A stretch of 64,000 nt of DNA. It comes from Histomonas meleagridis. Taxonomy: Eukaryota > Parabasalia > Tritrichomonadida > Dientamoebidae. The stretch lies in NCBI GenBank assembly GCA_020186115.1, contig WSYJ01000060.1:2232001-2296000 (forward strand), given 5' to 3'. Positions 11,493 to 19,335 of this stretch are shown here, piece by piece. The first letter of the stretch is position 1; the number at the start of each line of letters is the position of its first letter. The position numbers were made by a program, and so were the translations under genes. Below the pieces are notes generated by a model. That model was not told where the DNA came from and searched no databases. It saw only the letters and a program-made list of their open reading frames with translations.

Positions 11493-12632
11493 ATGAGATT
11501 AATTACATTAATTTTAATCATTCGATTTTTTTACTTATTCTGATTCGACTTTCTTTTGAGCTCAAAATTTTTTCTCTAAAATTTGTGTGATATCTCTACT
11601 AAAAAAAGATTATGCAGATATAAAAATATTGATTCTTCCTAAGTGATAATTTTTTTTTACATACATGAATATTGCTCAAAATATTATAAATCATTTGCGT
11701 CAAATTAATTTTGCTATCTATGAGTGTTTATTTAATTCGAAATGCAGGATATTGTGAATGATCTAATTCGTAATCACATGTGATAATAATATTTGCAGTT
11801 AAAACTTTGCTTTCGTCAGACTCCAATTCTTTTTTTGCGCATTAAAATATTAAACGAAGTTTCTCATAAATTTAAATTGAACATGTTATCAATTTATGGA
11901 AAAATGAAGTGAACATTTGCCAAGTGAAATGAAAGCTGTAATTAGCTTGTTGTCTTGTGAACTAAATTTTTCATTTCTCGTTTAAAAACATTAGTTAGTT
12001 GAATTTGATTGTATTTATGGATAATAATGTATCACAATATTTATCCGAATCAAATAAAAAATTATATTGTATTCAATCGAAATTTTATTACTCATAAATA
12101 TAATTTTTTTTATCAATTTCTATAGAAATAAAACAACTTTATTTTCTTACTAATTAATTTGCTTTTTCACGATATAATTAGACATGAATGAGGTGTCAAT
12201 CATTGGCTTTTTAAATGACTATATTATTTAAAATGAAAGACATTTGATCGTATATAGCGGTTTTTTAAACCTTGATTTGTCTGTGAAGAACCATTTGAAT
12301 TGGAACTCCTTGCCTCAAAAAGGATTGAAAGACGATCATGTTAGGAAAAGCTTTTTCAATTTCAACTTTTGTGAGGATTGTAACAAAATTGCAACTCATA
12401 AAAAGTCATCGCGGAACCGTTTTTTTGGAAAAAATACATATATCTTATTACACTTATGATCATATTTTATATTATATGTGATTAATAATATACTATTGAA
12501 TTTAAGATTAATTTTATAATTTATATTTTTATTTTATGTATTTTTTTTGAGGTTTTTTAATTTTTAGATAAGTGGTCTTTCGGTTCAAACAAAAAAATGA
12601 CTCACGCAAAAAGTTTTTCAGAAAACTTAACT
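11493..12632. other. Intergenic region without a supported gene
   Basis: About 1.1 kb of AT-rich sequence. A 36-codon minus-strand frame near 11870-11740 (..ESDESKVLTANIIITCDYELDHSQ..) and a plus-strand frame at 12244-12459 look protein-like, but neither has an ATG start or a recognisable family. TCAGAAAA at 12618-12625 just before the BAR-like gene also occurs close upstream of two other genes. Confidence 0.4.
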
Positions 12633-12640
12633 TCACTTTC
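12633..12640 (+). promoter_or_regulatory. Initiator element of the BAR-like gene
   Basis: TCACTTTC immediately precedes ATG at 12641. Starting at the A of TCA (12635) gives a leader of six bases. This decides the start codon, because the longer open frame from 12572 begins at GTG and lies upstream of the predicted transcription start. Confidence 0.6.
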
Positions 12641-13390
12641 ATGAAGAAGTTTCTTGACAAAACAAAGAAATCCTTAACAGTAGGTATCGGAAAAATAGAT
12701 GAAAAGGTTAGTGATAAAAAGCATGAAGAATCCCCCGAATTTACTAAGGCTATGGATCATCTCCATATTTTTGAAGAATCCATGAAAGGATTCCAAAAAT
12801 CCGTTTCTTCACTTCGTGAAGCAGTTATGTCTTTCGGTGGTGTGCTTATCACTGCAGGTGATTCATATGCTGCTGCAATTAAGGACGGCGAAGATGGAAG
12901 ACAAAACGCTGTTGGAGCTCAGAAGGTTAGCAATGAAATTAAAGTTTACTACAACAATGCAAACAACTACTACATTCCTAACTTCATTACTTCTAAGCTT
13001 AATGATACCATGAATCAAATCAAGGCTATCAAGCAACTCATTGAAAAGAGGAAGAAGAACCAAATCCTTCTTAACAAGGAGCAATCTGACCTCAAGGCAG
13101 CTCGTGAAAAGAATCAAAATGTTGAAAAGCATGAAGAATCAACCAAGGCACGTAAGAAGAAGTTTAAGAAGTACAACAAACAAGTCTTAGAAGAAGTTGA
13201 TAAGCTCTACTCAGCAAGAGCTTCAATTTACCAAGAATTATATTCTGCCCTTGTTTTCTACCAATCAGAATTAATGAGCCTTACATTGAAGGAAATCAAC
13301 CAAAACGTTCCACAATTCTCCTTGGAAAGCAATAAGAGCAAGTATCAATCAGTCACTGTTAAACCACCAGAAGGAACAGTTCCTAAGTAA
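12641..13390 (+). CDS. BAR-domain-like membrane-curvature protein
   Basis: A 249-residue, almost wholly helical protein beginning MKKFLDKTKKSLTVGIGKID. The first 30 residues are basic and amphipathic. Long charged coiled-coil segments follow (HIFEESMKGFQKSVSSLREA, KQLIEKRKKNQILLNKEQSD, KARKKKFKKYNKQVLEEVDK), then a C-terminal helix with YSALVFYQSEL. This layout, and the late LYSARASIYQELYSALVFYQSELM segment, match amphiphysin-type BAR domains, which dimerise and bind curved membranes. There is no SH3 domain. The codons are richer in G/C and more uniform than in neighbouring genes, hinting at high expression. The stop is TAA in TAAAG. Confidence 0.8.
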   Translation: MKKFLDKTKKSLTVGIGKIDEKVSDKKHEESPEFTKAMDHLHIFEESMKGFQKSVSSLREAVMSFGGVLITAGDSYAAAIKDGEDGRQNAVGAQKVSNEIKVYYNNANNYYIPNFITSKLNDTMNQIKAIKQLIEKRKKNQILLNKEQSDLKAAREKNQNVEKHEESTKARKKKFKKYNKQVLEEVDKLYSARASIYQELYSALVFYQSELMSLTLKEINQNVPQFSLESNKSKYQSVTVKPPEGTVPK

Positions 13391-13727
13391 AGGCATCATT
13401 TCATGAATAATGATTTTTCTTGAAGTTCACTGGATTTCTTTAAAATTTGTATTTGATTAATAATCAATTTCATGAAAACTGTTTTACCATTTAACAACTT
13501 GAAGCCGTTCGGAGTAACAACTGATTCATTAAAAGAGCCTAAAAAATGTGTTCATTGCTTTGTTCGGGTGTTTTGCATATATTTAACGTTCTTTGTGCAT
13601 TCAAATTTGTTGAACGATGATGATGATTTGAGTGCTAGAACCGAGCCAGTTCAGCATGAACTTTTGATGTTTCTTGTTGCAACAAGATTGTGGAAAGAAA
13701 AAATTTACCAATAATGTAAAATTTAAT

Positions 13728-13870
13728 GGTGTTAAATGCATCACATGTGCAGTTATGTCTTTATCTTAAATGACGGTATGTGAAAGCTTTTGATTGGTAT
13801 CGAAAATATTGATAACATCATTGATGACTTCAAACAAGCTTTGAAAAAAATTAATAAACAAAATAAATAA
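13728..13870 (+). pseudogene. 3' remnant of a Cys/Met-type PLP enzyme (methionine gamma-lyase family)
   Basis: The frame GAC-GGT-ATG-TGA-AAG-CTT-TTG-ATT-GGT reads DGM-stop-KLLIGIENIDNIIDDFKQALKK and ends at TAA (13868-13870). It matches the family C-terminus DG-L/V-x-R-x-S-V-GIE-D/N-V-D-D-I-I-A-D-L-x-Q-A. A weaker match upstream (NGVKCI.., about 13728) fits the preceding GGVKSL segment. A stop codon and the absence of everything upstream show a decayed 3' end. Methionine gamma-lyase is a known trichomonad enzyme; which member of the PLP family this was cannot be settled from so short a piece. Confidence 0.6.
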
Positions 13871-14019
13871 TGAAACAAAGTCTTTTTTATTTGATCATTA
13901 AATCTTCCAAAATGTTCTTAGAGCGATTCATTCGATATCGAAATTAAATTTTCTTCTTCTTTGGAGTATTAATCAAACATTTGATATATAGCTCATATTT
14001 CGCAAAAGAATTTAATACA

Positions 14020-14290
14020 CAGAAACCATATGGTTTACATTGTTGAAAAAATAATTGATAAAGACTTAGATAATTCTGTATTGTATTCTTTATATAAAAA
14101 TCATGAAAAGTCATTAAGAGATAATTTAAAATTCAAAAACATAAATTGAAATTACATTAATAATTGATTAAAGAAGGAGTTAATCCGAATGAAATATCAT
14201 AAATAATTCAAAATGATTAAGATATTTGTTAGAATAAATATTATGCATCTGTGAAAGATTACATAGTTAAAATACCCAAAAATTAAACAA
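14020..14290 (+). pseudogene. Decayed DUF3447/ankyrin gene fragment
   Basis: The stretch around 14150-14225 aligns with the segments LHKQLIEEGHNPNELKNVIRND (at about 52.7 kb) and HHKKSVEEGHNPNKILKVIRND (at about 61.5 kb), reading approximately KLH-LIKEGVNPNEIS-IIQND with stops in between. It is a third copy of the same trichomonad family in the window, here too damaged to encode anything. Its edges are uncertain. Confidence 0.55.
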
Positions 14291-14415
14291 CAAAAATAAT
14301 TTCACTCACAATTCTTTTTTGTTTTGCAATATTTAACAATAAATGATATCAATAAACGCAAAAATAAATTTAATTAATATTATTATTTATCATATATTTT
14401 ATCACAAAAATATTG

Positions 14416-14529
14416 TTAATCTTTAATTTCATATCGGAGGGGATCAAAGAATGGATGTCATAATGCTTCTGATACTGTAATCCGTTCTTCATGATCCATT
14501 TTAAGTCGTTTAATTGAACCATTCGTATT
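14416..14529 (-). pseudogene. 3' remnant of a protein kinase gene (CK2-like C-lobe)
   Basis: On the minus strand the frame reads ..GSIKRLKMDHEERITVSEAL-stop-HPFFDPLRYEIKD-stop. DHxERxTxxEALxHPFFDPLR is the subdomain XI signature of serine/threonine kinases and is closest by eye to casein kinase 2 alpha. It carries an internal TGA, and no kinase sequence precedes it, so this is a truncated relic. Confidence 0.6.
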
Positions 14530-14674
14530 AAAATGCAATAACCAGAAAATTGTAAAAACATAAACAATCAAATGTATACATTCATATTTTTATTACATTA
14601 GTAAAATATTTCCATTAGTTATATAAAATATACAACAAAACAATTCTTTAATCTATAACAAAAAACAACTTTTT

Positions 14675-16015
14675 TCATTCCTTATGTTCGCACATTTCTT
14701 TCAATTTCTTTAACTTTTCCAACTTTTTTCTTTTCTTTTCCAGCGCGTGATGCAAGTCTCTGTTTTCTTGGAAGTAACTTTCCGGTTTAATTGACAGTTG
14801 TATGCATAGTCCGCCGTCTTCGCCAATATAGTCTCCGTTAATGATCTTACTTAACGCGGCCGCTTTGTTCCATCCCCACGAATCCATTTTGACAAAAGTT
14901 GATGCGTATTGTCGAACTAATGGAGGAACATCATTTTTGCATCCAAATATCTCCATCTTATAATAATATGTACTTGGCTCAGTGTAGCCATCAAGTAACT
15001 CAACAAAAACAGATAGATGCGTATTGACACCATTTCCATTTCCATTCGGATATATCTTAGCGCGCCATAAATTACCACCAATTTTGATTTTGTCGCTATA
15101 GAAAAATCGAATCGATGTATCATCAAGTTGGCGAAATCGTTCAACTGTTTCAATAAAATTGGGAATGCAGATCTTGACAGATGAGTATTGTGGAAGGAGC
15201 TCATTGTCAATACTTGGAAAGCTGTGCGGTATTTCAAGCGTGGAAAGAAGCGTTTCGACTTTTTCTGCCGATTCAAGAGATGTGGAAATACTTGAAAAAT
15301 CAACAAGCGAATCGTCGAGAAGATACAGCTGAAGACGTTGAAGAATACTATCGATTTCATTTTGGATTAGTTGGAGTTGCTTGATTTGATCATTGAGTGA
15401 TTTGTCATATTTGAAAAATGCATCATCTATGCGCTTCTCGAGAGTGGCAAATTGAGAGTACATGTCTATGGATATTTCGTCTTTAGATTTGGTAAGTATT
15501 CCGATGTTCTTTAATATTTCATAACAAACAGATTTGATGTCTTCGATCTTAGGGTTAAAAAGATGAAGCTTTTCTTTGATGGCTTTCTTGGTTTCAGTAA
15601 ATTTCTCTGTAATTGTGATGATTTGATGTGACTTATGTTTTGGTGTTTGTGAACGGAATTCTTCAAAAAGACAATCTCCGCATAGATATGAGTTACAGAC
15701 CTTACAAAAGAATTCTTTGGGTTTGTTGTGCATTTGACATAATTCATTTGACGATGAACTTTCACGGAGAAGAAGTAAGATTTTTTTGAAATTATTAGCC
15801 CACTTTATAGGAACTATTTGTGAACTTGTTATATCATGTCTACAGAATGGACATGTTGTGTGTTCTTCAATCCAAGGAAGAATACATTTTTTACAAACAA
15901 TTTGCCCACAACACGATAAAACATATGGATCTGTAATAACTTCTAGACATATAAAACATGTGAAACTTTCATTTAGTCGAGCTATTAATTCCTGAAAAGA
16001 AGAAAGATTTTCCAT
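14675..16015 (-). CDS. TRIM37-like RING/B-box/coiled-coil/MATH E3 ubiquitin ligase
   Basis: A 446-residue protein with, in order: a RING finger (about 20-60: CFICLEV, CCGQIVCKKC, CPFCRHD), a B-box zinc finger (about 92-135: CQMHNKPKEFFCKVCNSYLC then CLFEEF..HKSH), a coiled coil (about 140-260), and a MATH/TRAF-type beta domain (about 305-420: LWRAKIYPNG, LSVFVELLDG, YYYKMEIFG, SWGWNKAAAL). The C-terminus is a Lys/Glu-rich helix. RING-B-box-coiled-coil-MATH is the architecture of TRIM37, a ligase acting on chromatin, peroxisomes and centrosomes in animals. Animal TRIM37 is about twice as long because of its tail. The start is the first ATG. The gene is divergent from the SCAR gene and shares a 380-bp promoter region containing a perfect palindrome. 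Confidence 0.92.
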   Translation of the reverse strand: MENLSSFQELIARLNESFTCFICLEVITDPYVLSCCGQIVCKKCILPWIEEHTTCPFCRHDITSSQIVPIKWANNFKKILLLLRESSSSNELCQMHNKPKEFFCKVCNSYLCGDCLFEEFRSQTPKHKSHQIITITEKFTETKKAIKEKLHLFNPKIEDIKSVCYEILKNIGILTKSKDEISIDMYSQFATLEKRIDDAFFKYDKSLNDQIKQLQLIQNEIDSILQRLQLYLLDDSLVDFSSISTSLESAEKVETLLSTLEIPHSFPSIDNELLPQYSSVKICIPNFIETVERFRQLDDTSIRFFYSDKIKIGGNLWRAKIYPNGNGNGVNTHLSVFVELLDGYTEPSTYYYKMEIFGCKNDVPPLVRQYASTFVKMDSWGWNKAAALSKIINGDYIGEDGGLCIQLSIKPESYFQENRDLHHALEKKRKKLEKLKKLKEMCEHKE

Positions 16016-16251
16016 TAAAAATTTTAAACGTTCATATTTATGGTGATCAAAATGGAAATATTGAATCCTCTTGATTGATAAATTATCATATAAATTAGCT
16101 TAAAAAACAATTTATGTTTAAAATTCTTAAATTAAAAAAATTGATCAATTTTAAAGTTTTTAAAAATTACATTTTTAAAAAAGATTTAAAACTTCAAACT
16201 TTGGTTATATGAAAAAAAGTAAGGCAATAAAAATGTTCAAAATTAGTTTAG

Positions 16252-16273
16252 TTTATACTAAGCTTAGTATAAA
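16252..16273. promoter_or_regulatory. Perfect 22-bp palindrome in a divergent promoter
   Basis: The 11 bases TTTATACTAAG are followed directly by their exact reverse complement. The element sits between the divergent TRIM37-like and SCAR genes, 123 bp from the SCAR ATG and 237 bp from the other. It could be a dimeric factor site or a hairpin. Its role is unknown. Confidence 0.5.
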
Positions 16274-16395
16274 TAATTTGGGCTTAATGCTTTTTTATCA
16301 CTTCGATCGAATTTTGGAATTGACAAACATTTTTCAATACTTTTGAGTTTTGTCGGCAGGTTTAGAAAATTAGCGGTTTCTCAGAAAAAGGTCAG

Positions 16396-17940
16396 ATGTT
16401 TCCCGCAAGAGAAATTATCCGAATCGAAGAAACCCCAGATACAGCGTTACTGAGGGATATTCCACCATCCGAAGCTATAAATGTTTTGCCAGGTATTAGA
16501 GTCATGGGTATAATTCGTCAAGCAGAATGTATTTCTTCTTATGCTATGGATATTTTCAAAGATGTTTTTGACAGTGCCGAAGAAATGTTTAATCGCGTAA
16601 ACACATTAAAAGCCCATGTTCAATCTCTTCAAAATACAATTGCATCTTCAATAACAACATACAAGAAAAAAGTAGATGAAACATGGCCATTCGAGCCATC
16701 ACTTTCCGGTAAAGAAGTAGCTGAAATTAGCCCGACTCAATTTTCCTTAAAATCAACGTGTATTGTTAATCAAATATATTCAAAAATCCAAATGCCGCCA
16801 GATTTAACGCCATTTAATGAACTTGCAGCTGCTGGGCATGAAGGCACCAACCTTCCAAACTACAACAAGTTCTTCTCTAATCCAGAATTCTTCAAACAAC
16901 AATATATCCGTGAATTGTTCCAAGAATATCAAAAGGAAAGAGAAGCCAAAAAGAAAGTTCACCATGAGATGAAGCTTAAAGCCAAAGAAGAAAAAGAAAG
17001 GAACAAAGGTCTCAAAGGAAAGAAGAAAGATAATGCCAAAGCCACCGAAGCCTTTATGGCTGCGTCTTCAGGCCCATTATATACTCCAACGGCACTTCTT
17101 GTCCCACCGCCACCAGGCCAAGCCATTAATCGCGATATTCCATATTCCTTATTAATTAATAACAAAGGTAAACCAGTTCCTCCCCCAGCCCAACAACAGC
17201 CAGCGCCCCTACGACACCAAGAGCCCACGCCAGCCCCACCACAACCTTATCAACCACCATCACAATCAAATCCATCTCCATCTCCTCCACCACAACCTGT
17301 CCAAACCATCCCATCTCCGCCTCCGTCGCCTCCACGACCGCCAGCCCAAGCTCCACCGCCCCCGCCATCTCCGATCTCATCACCCGCTCCCCCGCCACAA
17401 CCAGTTTTCAGCCCCGAGCCCGAACCAGAAGTCATTCCAGACAATGCGCCTGCTGATGATGCTTCTCTTCCGCCTCCACCTCCACCTCCACCACCTCCTC
17501 CACCACCTCCACCTCCACCGCCTCCATCCACAGCTTCTCCTACGCTTTCGCTTCAGTCAATTGTGTCTGCAAACGCGAAACTGCGCTCATCGCAGCCAAT
17601 TCCGCCGCGCCCGCAGCCAGCGCAGCCGTCGCACTTGGACCTCATCAAGAGCGGACAGTTCCACTTGCGCAAAGTCGATCCGAACGCGCCTAAGCCACCG
17701 CCGCTTGTGAAGGAGCCGCTTTCGCACTTGGACCTCATCAAGAGCGGACAGTTCCACCTGCGTAAGGTCGACATGACGAAGCCGCTGCCGCCAAAGCCGA
17801 CGAAGAAGTTTGAGGACGTTGACCCCGACACGCTGACACTGGAAGAAATACTGCAGCACGCGGCGACAATTAGAGACGCAGTCGCATGCTCGAGCTCATC
17901 TGAGTCGACAGAATCAGAAACATCAACGACAACCTGGTAA
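16396..17940 (+). CDS. SCAR/WAVE actin nucleation-promoting factor
   Basis: A 514-residue protein. The N-terminal SCAR homology region (about 20-180) includes GIIRQAECISSYAMDIFKDV and FNRVNTLKAHVQSLQ, matching GLIRQL..YAEDIFGELF and RVNSLQERVDRL of WAVE proteins. A basic stretch (190-215) follows, then a long proline-rich region (235-385). Two near-identical WH2 actin-binding motifs (about 412-428 and 443-459, LDLIKSGQFHLRKV) precede a central helix (LTLEEILQHAATIRDAV) and a short Ser/Glu tail ending in Trp, the hallmark of an Arp2/3-activating VCA segment. It should link the WAVE complex to Arp2/3-driven actin assembly. The 3' third is much more GC-rich than the surrounding sequence. Confidence 0.93.
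   Translation: MFPAREIIRIEETPDTALLRDIPPSEAINVLPGIRVMGIIRQAECISSYAMDIFKDVFDSAEEMFNRVNTLKAHVQSLQNTIASSITTYKKKVDETWPFEPSLSGKEVAEISPTQFSLKSTCIVNQIYSKIQMPPDLTPFNELAAAGHEGTNLPNYNKFFSNPEFFKQQYIRELFQEYQKEREAKKKVHHEMKLKAKEEKERNKGLKGKKKDNAKATEAFMAASSGPLYTPTALLVPPPPGQAINRDIPYSLLINNKGKPVPPPAQQQPAPLRHQEPTPAPPQPYQPPSQSNPSPSPPPQPVQTIPSPPPSPPRPPAQAPPPPPSPISSPAPPPQPVFSPEPEPEVIPDNAPADDASLPPPPPPPPPPPPPPPPPPPSTASPTLSLQSIVSANAKLRSSQPIPPRPQPAQPSHLDLIKSGQFHLRKVDPNAPKPPPLVKEPLSHLDLIKSGQFHLRKVDMTKPLPPKPTKKFEDVDPDTLTLEEILQHAATIRDAVACSSSSESTESETSTTTW
17629..17772 (+). repeat. Duplicated WH2-encoding 51-bp repeat
   Basis: The two copies (17629-17679 and 17722-17772, offset 93 bp or 31 codons) differ at only four positions, all in third codon positions or otherwise silent. 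The similarity at DNA level indicates a recent duplication or gene conversion that kept the frame. Confidence 0.85.
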
Positions 17941-19335
17941 AGACATTTTATTTAACTGAATTTGATTTTTGTTCTTTTGCAAAGATTTACATTTCATACG
18001 TATATTCAGTTTTCGCTGATCAAATCAAAAAAATTTACTGATCGCATTTGTTAAATGAAAGATTTGAAAAAGCTTTGGATGTAGAAAAGGGAGGTATAAA
18101 AGAGATGTTTTGTGCATAGAGGTGTAATCAATTTTTTGACTGCGATGGTTTTATCATGAGTTCATCTCAAACTTGAAGAGTAGGGAAAGAGTTCTAAAAG
18201 TGACATTTATTCGATACGTATCGTTTGGGACACCCTGCTCATTTTGTCGGTTTTAGCAAAATAAAAAATATGAAATATTCAGTTAAGGAAAGATACAAAA
18301 TCACCTTCGGCACAAGAACAAATCGATAAAGCTCGACAAGCAAAAATGGAACGAAGAAACGTACAAAAGCCGACAACAAATCACATCTTGAATCTAATCG
18401 TAAAGCTTTACCTTCTGACATGTCTAAATAATAATACGGTATATGTTTACTGTTTCTCATTCGTTAGAGTTTTTGTACTTGATAAAAGAAAATGGCTACT
18501 TTGAAAATAGGATGTTCCTTTTCGACTTCTAAAAGTCCTTGGCATTGCAGAGTACTGTCAATTTTCCTTTTTGACAATTTAAATTAACATCAAGTATTTA
18601 GCGATTTAAATTTATTGATGAAACATTAAAAACTTTTTAAGCCCTTTCTAAATTATTCCAGCTGGAAAAATTCCTATTAGCATAACATTTAATAATATGC
18701 AAATGGAATTTGAGTTTTAGATAAAACTGAATCAGGAATCGAACTCATAATATCAAAAATTACCAACATAAAGAAAAAGAAGATGAAATTATTTACATCT
18801 TAATGAACTAAAAAATCAAAGTCAAAACAAACATAGAAATATAGAAAAGTAAACAAATCATACAAATCTTCAAGAAAAAAAAAAAAGAATTTATATCGAA
18901 AAAAATAAAAAATACGGAAATCTCTCAGATGCAGTATACAGATGAATGAATTTATAGATATCTATATTAGATCTAATGGTTAAACATGTATGAAAAATAT
19001 TTTGTTTAAACAATGGTTTTAAAACCATTACAATATTAGTAAACTTGCATTTACAATTTTATTTAAATTCTTATATATTTTGTATTTCTTTTAAAAGTAA
19101 AGTGCCCAGTTAAGAACAAATAAATATCTAACATAACATATTTGATAATTCCCACTACATAAATGAAAATCTCGAAAATCACATATCTAATTAGAAAATT
19201 TGTGTTTTTTATATTTATTCTTTTCGTTTTTCATAGATTTAAACTCCACAAAATTATTTAAAATACAGAACAACAAAAAAAAAATATATTTACAATTTCA
19301 GCTCAAAAAATTCATTTGTTTTTTGGAAAAAATGT
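17941..19335. other. 1.4-kb intergenic region with repeat-like motifs
   Basis: No supported gene. At 18212-18223 lies the palindrome CGATACGTATCG, closely followed by TGGGACACCCTG (18226-18237), which resembles the CAGGGTGTCCCA termini of some mariner/Tc1 transposons; I find no partner end. A plus-strand stretch near 18290-18430 reads protein-like (..SAQEQIDKARQAKMERRN..) but has no start. A perfect 18-bp palindrome (AATGGTTTT and its complement) is at 19012-19029. Confidence 0.4.

Noticed and set aside
13472-13714. An 80-residue ATG-started frame
   Set aside because: Irregular composition, inside the fragment graveyard, no family, and it appears to run over decayed enzyme sequence.
14370-14567. 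A 65-codon minus-strand frame
   Set aside because: It overlaps the kinase remnant in a different frame and its translation matches nothing; the kinase frame is the meaningful one.
17250-17531. Minus-strand glycine-rich frame
   Set aside because: It is the complement of the proline-rich part of SCAR and has no start or context of its own.
18239-18460. A 73-codon minus-strand frame
   Set aside because: Hydrophobic tail and no context; the plus strand reads more protein-like there, but also without a start.
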